A stretch of 64,000 bases of DNA from Emiliania huxleyi CCMP1516 (lineage: Eukaryota; Haptophyta; Isochrysidales; Noelaerhabdaceae), in NCBI RefSeq assembly GCF_000372725.1, contig NW_005196021.1, positions 278,351-342,350 on the forward strand, written 5' to 3'. This document shows, piece after piece, positions 21,180 through 29,214 of this stretch. The position numbers and the translations under genes are program-made. How positions within the stretch are numbered: the stretch's first letter is position 1; every line of letters starts with the position of its first letter. The notes under the pieces were generated by a model. That model was not told the origin of the DNA. It did no database searches and saw only the letters and a program-made list of their open reading frames with translations.

Positions 21180-22409
21180 ATGCACACATCGCAGGTTCGT
21201 GCAGTGATGTCGCTGGCGCTCGCCGTCGGCGTACACGCGACGTGCAACCCGTATTGTGGGGACAAGACGCAGGGCTGGGATAAAAAGTGCGACTGGGGTG
21301 GCTGCTACAGCTGCACCGAGTGCTCCGCCCCTGCGCCGGTGTGCAAGCCGTTTTGTGAGGACAAGACGCAGGCCTGGGATGACAAGTGCACCTGGACTGG
21401 CTGCACCGGCTGCACCGAGTGCATCGTCCCTGAGCCGGTGTGCAAGCCGTTTTGTGAGGACAAGACGCAGGGCTGGACTGACAAGTGCACCTGGGGGGGC
21501 TGCAGCGGCTGCACCGAGTGCTCTTCCCCTGCGCCGGTGTGCAAGCCGTTTTGTGAGGACAAGACGCAGGGCTGGACTGACAAGTGCACCTGGGGGGGCT
21601 GCAGCGGCTGCACCGAGTGCTCTTCCCCTGCGCCGGTGTGCAAGCCGTTTTGTGAGGACAAGACGCAGGCCTGGGATGACAAGTGCACCTGGACTGGCTG
21701 CACCGGCTGCACCGAGTGCCTGGCCCCTTTGCCGTCGGCGCCGCCCCCCACACCGCCGACTCCGACCGACCCTCCCTCCCTCCCGACCTCACCGTCGGCG
21801 CCGCCCCCCACACCGCCGCCTCCGACGCCACCACCGCCGTCGCCCCCAGCGGTGTGCAAGCCGTTTTGTGAGGAGAAGACGCAGGCCTGGGGTAACAAGT
21901 GTTACTGGGGGGGCTGCAACGGCTGCTCCGAGTGCGGCCCGTCGGCGCCGCCCCCCACACCGCCGCCTCCGTCCGACCCGGCCTCGCCCTCCACCTCGCC
22001 CACGCCGCCGCCGCCCTCCACCTCGCCCTCGCCGCCGCCGCCCACGCCGCCACCACCGGCGCCGCCGCCGCCCACGCCGCCACCACCGCCGCCGCCGCCG
22101 CCCACGCCGCCGCCGCCCTCGTCCCCAGCAGGGCCTTGCACCATTTCATCCACCATTGTAGAATATCCCGCGGACGGGGGCGCTGCAGCCACCAACGTTT
22201 GCCACCAAGGCAATAACAACTATGATGAGGAAAAGTGCCGCCGTGCACAGTGTCAATTCCCGTTTATGCTTGGAGCTAATGGCCCGTACAACGAATGCAT
22301 TACGGACTTCATACCAAGTGGAAGGCGCTGGTGCGTCACGACCGAAGGAACTAGTTCCTGGATGTATTGCGATGATTCTGAGGATGTTATCTTGGATAAA
22401 TGTGAGTGA
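21180..22409 (+). CDS. secreted Cys-rich tandem-repeat protein with fibronectin type II domain
   Basis: 409 residues. A short signal peptide ends near VGVHATC. Six copies follow of a 28-33 residue module CKPFCEDKTQxWxxKCxWxGCxxCxEC (five in tandem, the sixth after a Pro linker). Two pherophorin-like proline-rich linkers (SAPPPTPPPPTPPPPSPP type) follow, then a C-terminal fibronectin type II domain: CQFPFMLGANGPYNECITD, then RRWCVTTEGTSSWMYCDD. Units 3 and 4 are identical at DNA level, pointing to recent unequal exchange. The module's spaced cysteines suggest disulfide-bonded beads and FN2 domains often bind collagen or glycans, so a cell-surface or scale-matrix role is inferred. Confidence 0.85.
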   Translation: MHTSQVRAVMSLALAVGVHATCNPYCGDKTQGWDKKCDWGGCYSCTECSAPAPVCKPFCEDKTQAWDDKCTWTGCTGCTECIVPEPVCKPFCEDKTQGWTDKCTWGGCSGCTECSSPAPVCKPFCEDKTQGWTDKCTWGGCSGCTECSSPAPVCKPFCEDKTQAWDDKCTWTGCTGCTECLAPLPSAPPPTPPTPTDPPSLPTSPSAPPPTPPPPTPPPPSPPAVCKPFCEEKTQAWGNKCYWGGCNGCSECGPSAPPPTPPPPSDPASPSTSPTPPPPSTSPSPPPPTPPPPAPPPPTPPPPPPPPPTPPPPSSPAGPCTISSTIVEYPADGGAAATNVCHQGNNNYDEEKCRRAQCQFPFMLGANGPYNECITDFIPSGRRWCVTTEGTSSWMYCDDSEDVILDKCE

Positions 22410-22977
22410 TGCAGCCCGCGCCCCCAACAGTTGCGATCGGGTCCGTAGGACCAAGCCTGCCAAGTGGCGCTGTGCATGGGATGGTGGGAGGGAACGACAC
22501 GGAAATCGGTGGGCTCTCGAGGATTTTTCGGTGGGCTCTGCGGTGCACGTGGGCTCGAGCCATCACAGCTTGCTGGATGCGAGTTGGCCGGATCCGAGCT
22601 GGAGCAGGCGGACATCGCTTCCAGGGAGGGGGGCGCCCTTCTCTCCACAGGGGGGGGGGTCCCTCCCAGCACCTTCACCACATGCTAGGTGCCTCCTTGA
22701 TCTCCTTGTTTCCGTAGAAGAGTACAAACTTGATGGAAAAAAGCCGTGGATAACGTTCCAGGACGATTTTATATCACAAGGCAGAAGCAGCAGGAATGAC
22801 ACTTTTGACAGAGATGATCACAGACATTAAATGGAGCTGGATTTCTCCTCTCTCTTCATTTCGATTTTCAGCTTTCAGCATTTTCCCTAGTACACACATC
22901 ACACCGGCGGCGGGCCAGCGGCACGAGACTCGACACACGTCGAACTATCTTCTCAGCAGTAGACATCCCATGCATGG
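22410..22977. other. intergenic
   Basis: No supported gene. The right end (from about 22887) is the first half of the duplicated ferritin-like 3' flank, ending at the transposon target site ATGCATGG (22970-22977). Confidence 0.6.
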
Positions 22978-23463
22978 CTTAGGGTACCCCTAGGGTTCTG
23001 AGGGCCGGATTTTTTTAAGACCTTTTAAGAAATGAGGAGGTTTGGGGGCTCAAATTGTCATTTAAGAGATTGCAGGCACGGGGGGTCCCTCTTTTAAGAC
23101 CGTTTAAGAAAATCGGCCTCACCGGCACGCGTCGCTGCGTTCGGCGCCGTTTTCTCCAATACTGCCGTTATTAGGCACAAACCCGCCTCTGAAGACACAT
23201 CTGTAAGTCTGGTGCACTGGCAGGAGCCATACTCGCATAGGGGACGCGTGCCAGCTGACTGTAGCCAGCTTCCCGGCCTCCGGCGTCTGTGGGGAGCCTC
23301 CCGGACCATCGACCTCGGGAGCTCTCCCGCAGCGTTTAAGCGTTTAAGACCGTTTAAGGAATCGGAGGCCCAGCAGCTCTTAAAACCGGCCTAGGCCGGT
23401 TTTAAGCCGTTTAAGCCGCAGGCGCCCCAGGGCCCACCCTTTTAAGCCTAGGGGTACCCTAAG
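22978..23463. mobile_element. MITE with 17-bp TIRs and 8-bp TSD
   Basis: 486 bp. Perfect terminal inverted repeats CTTAGGGTACCCCTAGG, flanked by the exact 8-bp target duplication ATGCATGG (22970-22977 and 23464-23471). The interior is dominated by subterminal TTTAAG / CTTAAA units in both orientations, including TTTTAAGACCGTTTAAG, and a palindromic AAAACCGGCCTAGGCCGGTTTT. There is no coding capacity. It interrupts a 3' flank that is continuous at the paralogous locus 17062-17240, so it inserted after that duplication. The 8-bp TSD and terminal CTNAGGG resemble the element at 2039-2929. Confidence 0.93.
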
Positions 23464-23580
23464 ATGCATGGTGCGTCAAGAGCGCGTGGTAACAACGAGG
23501 CTCCAACCGCCAATGGCACAGTCACACCGCACCCCGCTTCCAATGCGCACAAACGAGGAGCAGGAAGGACGGCCGCCACC

Positions 23581-25248
23581 TCACGAGCTCGTGAGCCACA
23601 TCGGATTGGCGTAAGGGCACTTTGACGGCCCCTTCGACATCATCTCAGCCGAGTGCGAGGGCGGGGGCGTTGCCCCGTAGGTTCCGTCCTCGAGCGCCAT
23701 CGTCTCCGACTTAACCGACGGGGTCGCGTACACCATGTGGGCAAACCATTGAGACTCGGGAAGAGAATTTTTGGTCTCGTTGCTGTATCCATCCACAATG
23801 TCCTTCAGCAGGTTGTTGTATGCCTTCTCTTGTTGTAGGTTGGCATTCATCGCCGCAGACTGGCACTCACTTGGATGCCGTTCGAGCGACTTGATGTACG
23901 TCGTCTTGTTATCGGGGGGAAGCGACTCCACCCATTTGTTGATGGCGAGGAAGCGATCGTAGTGTGTATAGGCTGCAACATCGGTGGAGTCCACCTCATC
24001 GCCGGCCGTGACGTACTCCCGAGGCAGGATTCCTCTCTCCGTCATCACGCGTGCCCCCGACATGATGCGAACATCGGCACCTTCGCCCTCGTACACAATC
24101 GGTAGGATGTTCGCTAGTGCGGTAGGCAGGTTCATCACAGTCGGAGGCGTCACCCTGAATCCGTGCTTGTCGTCATCGACTGTCGACCACTGACGGTCTG
24201 GGATCACGCCCGTCCAGTTGCCAGGGCAGTCGGTGTGAACCTTGCACTTATGGGTCGAGTACCCCATGCACGTGTTCTTGCCGACGTCACACTCGCCATG
24301 CGGCGCACTGATGTTTTTGTTGATCGCAATCAGACCCTCCCACAGCGCGTAGTAGAAGTCGGAAATGCTGCGGTACGCCCCTGCTTTGACCTTTCCCGTT
24401 CCATCAAGCTTCGGGCAATGGTCTGTCGGCTCTTGCGATTGCGGGGGCGGGGGCGGGGGTGCAACTCCATACTCAAAGTCTGGGTTTGGAGCGTGCTCAG
24501 GGTCGGGTGTCTCGATTGCGACCATCGTCTTGATAACAGAGTCAAGCGCGGCCGCCGGATCCAGAGTACGTGAGGTTGTTGCTACTCCGCAGCCGGACTG
24601 GCAGCTGGTCCAGGTAGGTGCCGTTGGTAAGGGGGGGCTTTTTGAGCGCACGCCGAAAGCCGTCTGCATCGAGTCCTGCAGCACTCGCCACGTTGGCGAC
24701 CCACTTGAGGTGGTACATCTCGTCGATGAAAGTGGCGTGGATGAGCTCGAGGGCGTGAAACTGTTGTTGATGGGCATGACCTGCGAAGCACGAGGGCGTT
24801 AGGAGTTCATCGAGCCTCGCAGGCGTAGCTTAAGCCGGTGGGGCGGAGGGTCCGGCTGCTGTCCCTGCATCTACAACCTGACCTTCTTACTGTCAGTGTC
24901 GACGTACCTTCCGTTGGCTTGAACCTTCACGGCGTCCTCGTAGCCTGGCTGGCCAAACATGACCTGCTGCGACTTGTGCAGAGAGTAGCCAGCCGTCAAG
25001 TACAGTGGAATGGTAAAGAACTCCACGGCGATTGCCTTCTCCAGGTACTCGTGCACGATCTCGCGGTTCCATGGCTGGGCGCAGGGATACTTTTTCAGCG
25101 GAGAGTCGCCGCAGAGGACGTCCCACTTCAGGTTACACGTGACGTTCTCTTTTCCCGCGCTGGGATCGGCGGGCCAGCCCGGTTGCCACGAAGCGGCAGC
25201 GGGCGCGAGGGCGGCGAGCAGAAAGGCGGAGGTCGCTAGGCGAGTCAT
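23581..25248 (-). CDS. secreted ferritin-like (VioB/RebD-type) protein, copy 2
   Basis: Paralogue of the gene at 17251-18699. Exon 1 is 25248-24883: signal peptide MTRLATSAFLLAALAPAAAS, then YLEKAIAVEFFTIPLYLTAG. A GT-AG intron lies at 24781-24882 (GGTCA at both edges) and exon 2 is 24780-23581. Between about 24760 and 24560 the best match to copy 1 (ELIHATFIDEMYHLKWVANV) lies in another frame. A one-base deletion after FTP and a four-base gain before ALDSVIKTM offset each other. If real, about 65 residues including the predicted ExxH metal ligand are replaced; if an assembly error, the protein is intact. Downstream blocks (ISDFYYALWEGLIAINKNIS, YEGEGADVRIMSGARV, CPYANPMW) match copy 1. The flanks are duplicated too. 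Confidence 0.75.
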
Positions 25249-25291
25249 ACCGATCGGGTGCGCCTCCGAGGCGCGCGAAATTCAATGCCGA

Positions 25292-25404
25292 ATGGGTCCT
25301 GACAAGGTCCGTCACACCACCTTCCGAGGCAATGATGTCACGCACTTTCGAGCATTTTTAGGGCAATTTCTCACATCCACGGCCTGGCCAGGGATGCTTC
25401 ACAG
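25292..25404 (-). promoter_or_regulatory. conserved upstream block, copy 2
   Basis: Counterpart of 18726-18836. It is about 45 nt from the start codon of ferritin-like copy 2 and shares the invariant GAGCATTTTTAGGGCAATTT core. Confidence 0.6.
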
Positions 25405-25617
25405 GAATTGGAACTAGAGCGTCCCTATACGGTCTACGGCTCTAGCCAGCCACATAAAGCCGTAGTGCATAGATTATTTCCGATGTCAGTGGCACACAAG
25501 GCGCTCCTGACGGCTGTGTATACACGCCCAGTACAAAGAGAGGAACAGAGTGTTTCATGTGGACAGCAGAGTGTATAGTCCACCAGCAGTGGTTTTCCCG
25601 AAACGCCTCTCGGTCGT

Positions 25618-27530
25618 TCACTCCTCGTCGTCGGTGTTGGGGGCCGTCGCGTCGCTGTCGCTGTTGGGCGCGGTGGCGTCGCTGTTTGCTTCGCCGTCCA
25701 ATGCCTCCGTCCTCTCAGCGAGCCCACCAGCCGGCGCCTCGTCCTCCGCTGCCGCCTCGTCCTCTGTGCGGTCCGAGTCGCTGTCCTCCATGGCGGGCGC
25801 GACCAAAGCTTCTGCTGGCGCGGCAGCCGGCACGGGCTCGCTGCTGCTGGCGCCATGCGTCGGCGGCCGGTCCGCCGCCCCAGCTGCTGCCGCCCCCTCC
25901 TCCTCGGCCCGACGCCGGAGCTGCGCAAACGATGTCGCCACGCCCTCGTCTGCGGCGGCGGCAGCACCCTCGGCGGCAGCACCCTCGTCCACACCCGCGT
26001 CTGCACCCGTGTCTGCGGCGGCGTCTTCGGCGGCGCCAGCATCGGCCGCGGTCTCCCCGGCCTCCGCACTCGCCTTGGCCGCCGCCACCGCCGTTGCCGC
26101 CGCCAACTCCTGCGCCTTGACCTTCGCAGCCGCTGTAGCTAAACGCCTCGCCTTGACTGCGGCGAGTACCGCCTCTGCCGCCGCCTCGTCCGCCGCCGCC
26201 GCCTCCTCCTCCGCCGCATGCGCCAAGACCGCCTCCTCCGCCGCCACCCTCGCCGCCTACAGCGCACATGACGCCACAGCAGTGAGACTCAAGGTCGGCA
26301 ATGCGTCTACCACCTGTTGACTCACAGACGTGCCTCGGCCGCCGCCGCTTCTGCCGCCAGCCGCTCCGCCTCCTCCGCCGCCAGCCGCTCCGCCTCCTCC
26401 GCCGCGGCCCTCTCCGCCTCGATCCGAGCCGCTTCAGCGACGCGCGCCGCCTCAACCGCCGCCGCCTCAACCGCCGCCGCCTCTGCCGCCGCCGCCTCTG
26501 CCGCCGCCGCCTCTGCCGCTGCCGCCTCCTCGAGGCGTGCCTTCTCCGCCACCTCGGCCGCCGCCTCCTCCGCCGCCACCCTCGCCGCCTCTGCTGCGGC
26601 AGCCTCGGCGGCCGCCTTCTTCTCCGCCTCCGCCTCTGCCGCCTCCGCCGCCTCTGCCGCGGCCTTCTTCTCCGCCGCCTCGGCCGTGCGAGCCGCCTTG
26701 GACGACCTTTCCAGAGGCTCTGCTCGGCCGCGCTTTGCGCGCCCGCCCTCCGCGGCGGCGGGCTCTGGCTGCGCCGCGGCGGCGGCGGGCTCTGGGCCGA
26801 GCGTCAGAGCGCCGGAGGCGACGGCGGCCTCGATCTGCTGCAGCAGCGCCGCTTTGGTCGCCTTCTTGCCCGCCACCTCGATCCCGCCGCCCTCGAGCAA
26901 CGCGCGCAGCTCGGCCACCTTGAGCGAGCCGAGCCTCGCACGCTGCGCCTCGTCGAGCGGCGCGGGCGCCGCCTCCTCATCCTGCGCCTCCGGGGCTGAC
27001 GACGACGCCTCGGGCCGCGAGGAGGGCGCCGGCGGCGCCTCCCAACGCTCCACCTCCCTCCAGATCGTCTCGTCGGCAGCCGACATCTGCCGCCATCCGC
27101 CGTCGGGCGTCGCCTCGTCCGTCACCCACGCAACCACGCGCCCCCCGGCCACGCTGACGCGTGCGCCGGTGCCCTTCGCCTTGAAGGCGTCCTCGAGCGC
27201 CTCGTTGTCGGCGGCGGGGAACGGCAGGTAGAAGCCCGCGCAGGACGCGCCGGCCTTGCCGCTCCAGCCGTCGAGCCACACGCGCCACACGCCCTCGCCG
27301 CGCTCGAGCCTGGCCAGCGTGGTGCGCGCACGCTCCTGCCACTCCTTCGACATCTTTGCCGCCTTGAGCGCCCCCCACGCGTCCTTTGCCGACGGGTCCT
27401 GCGCAGCCGCTCGCGCGGTCGCCATCAGGTCGCAGTTCGCGAGCGCCGCCGCGTACTTGTCACGCTGTGCCGGCGCCCGCCCCTCGCTGTCGGGGGCCAT
27501 GAGCTTGTCCAGGAAGGCGGCGTTGTCCAT
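25618..27530 (-). CDS. SAP-domain protein with Ala/Glu-rich coiled coil
   Basis: Exons 27530-26334 and 26256-25618, about 611 residues. The N-terminal about 165 residues form a compact unassigned domain (MDNAAFLDKLMAPDSEGRAP; WRVWLDGWSGKAG; AGGRVVAWVTDEATPDGG). A SAP motif follows near residue 200 (LGSLKVAELRALLEGGGIEV then KKATKAALLQQIEAA), a helix-extended-helix fold used for DNA or RNA binding. A basic patch (AKRGRAEPLERSSKAAR) could be a nuclear signal. Long Ala/Glu heptad-like repeats and an acidic Ser/Asp tail (NSDSDATAPNTDDEE) close the protein. The intron at 26257-26333 is GC-AG (GAG/GCACG and TAG/GCGGC) and avoids a stop. A nuclear role is inferred. Confidence 0.75.
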
Positions 27531-27821
27531 GTCGTCTCAGTTTTGCTCGGCAACTGTCGAGCTTGGGCGGGCCTGGAGGCGCGGCGCGGCCCAGTGTTCG
27601 CACAAAGGGCACGCGAGGTACGACCGTGCCCGACAGTGCTATTAAAATGACTCGGCTCCAAATGGCTGCAGTCGAGTCACACGCCGTGGAACATCCTCGG
27701 CTCTTCACACACCGACTTGCACATATACCTTTCATCCACAGCTCCGTCCGTGAAAACACCGAAACAACACCAAGACGACGCTCGTCCACGCACGTGGACA
27801 CCAGCGTCCTGCTTTGCCATG

Positions 27822-28706
27822 ATGCCACAACCAGTGACTGATGGACCAAACGACAGCGATCCGCGTCACAGAGCTGCGACCGAGGGTCAACATTGCCCGC
27901 TCCCTCGCGTGAGACCGAGTGGTCTCCACGAGGGTGACGGAGGGGAGCAGCACCATCCGGAGCGCCGAAAGGGACGGATGGTGCTGGTCTACAACGCGAA
28001 TTACGAGCTCGTACTCGTCCCAGCGACGACGGCCGAGATCCTCCCCGAGCGAGACGAGCGCGCAATGGGCGGCAGCGGGCTTGAGGAGCACCCCGGTGTC
28101 ACAACCGCACCGCAGCCCGTCCAGCACGTGCAATGCTCAACTTCAGCAATAGCGACCAGCCAATATTGGACCGACCGAGGGGCCGAGCCTGCGCTGGCGC
28201 ATCTACTGGCCCAGGCGGGCGTCCGAGAGAGCGCGGCGACCGGCGCCGAGCCGATACCTGGCTCCCTCGATGGCTTCATAGCAACACCACATGCGGGCCT
28301 GCGCAATGACCCTGAAGTGGTCGACGCACACCGCCGCGCTGTCGAGGCCAAGCTGGCGTCAGCGAGAGCCCTTGCGTCGGCTCGCCAAGCGGCTCTTGAG
28401 TCTCGCATGGAGAAGCAGCGGCCCGAACCCGCACGCGCGGAGGCGGCCAGTGGGCAATTGTCTGGTGGTGTGACTGCACGCGAGGACCACAACACACACC
28501 CACCCAAGCGGCCGATTACAATGGTCGTCAACGCTCTCGCGACAGGCCCAGCGACGAGCGTCCCGCGCACGACAGCGCAGCAAACCGAGCAGATTGCCAA
28601 GGAGAAGCAAGCCGGCCTGCTTGCCATCCTGATTGGGTCAGACCAGGTCGCACTGGCCTGCGGCTACCGGCTGGAGGATGGCAGGTCCCCAATCACGCCC
28701 TGGTAA
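27822..28706 (+). CDS. hypothetical protein
   Basis: An open frame from MMPQPVTDGPNDSD (a further Met lies upstream at 27717) to a stop at 28706, about 295 residues. It holds a short beta-like stretch (MVLVYNANYELVLVPATTAE) and an amphipathic helix (VVDAHRRAVEAKLASARALA). No family is recognised and the opposite strand also has a long frame, so coding is likely but not certain. No introner or duplicated splice edge is visible. Confidence 0.35.
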   Translation: MPQPVTDGPNDSDPRHRAATEGQHCPLPRVRPSGLHEGDGGEQHHPERRKGRMVLVYNANYELVLVPATTAEILPERDERAMGGSGLEEHPGVTTAPQPVQHVQCSTSAIATSQYWTDRGAEPALAHLLAQAGVRESAATGAEPIPGSLDGFIATPHAGLRNDPEVVDAHRRAVEAKLASARALASARQAALESRMEKQRPEPARAEAASGQLSGGVTAREDHNTHPPKRPITMVVNALATGPATSVPRTTAQQTEQIAKEKQAGLLAILIGSDQVALACGYRLEDGRSPITPW

Positions 28707-29214
28707 ATGTACAAGTCCGTCCTCGTAGTGCTGTGCTCGCAGTGAAACTCGTGCTCCACAGCGCCGCGCCCCAGCTTGCCCCTACTTTTAGCTTACTGGG
28801 ACAAAAGGGAGAGGGGGTTGTGTTCTCTAGGCCCCTTATCTTGTTTTTAAACCAACACACAGAGCTCATCACAGGATCAATGAAAGAAAGAAAACACAAC
28901 CCGAGGGAGGATCAGAAAGAAAGAAAGAAAACACACAACCCAAGGGAGGGATGGGAGAACGGCACGCCGCCACCACACAGGGATTTTAAGGAGAGGAGTG
29001 TGGTGCGCTAGCCGTCGCCCACCCTGGGGAGTCTGCCTCTTCGTATCTCTTTTCGCAGTCTCTCGCCGCTTCTCGCTGCAACCTTCATGCCACCTCGCGG
29101 CCGTCCCACTCTCAAGGGAGGATCACAGCGGGATGAAAGCGCCGGATGTTTTCCTTGTGATTTCGCCCACCCAGCCCATCGCTGCCTCCATCGCTCCAGA
29201 ACACCCGCCCGAAG
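28707..29214. other. intergenic
   Basis: Contains GAAAGAAAGAAAACAC(A)ACCC repeated near 28880 and 28915, and a CATGCCACCTCGCGGCCGTC stretch near 29087 that recurs with one change near 42820. No gene is supported. Confidence 0.5.

Noticed and set aside
21178-22248. Long minus-strand frame opposite the Cys-rich protein
   Set aside because: It mirrors the tandem repeats of the plus-strand gene, which has a signal peptide, regular cysteines and an FN2 domain; the minus frame has none of these.
26317-27231. Plus-strand Ala/Ser frame opposite the SAP protein
   Set aside because: GC-rich shadow; the minus strand has the SAP motif and a proper start and stop.
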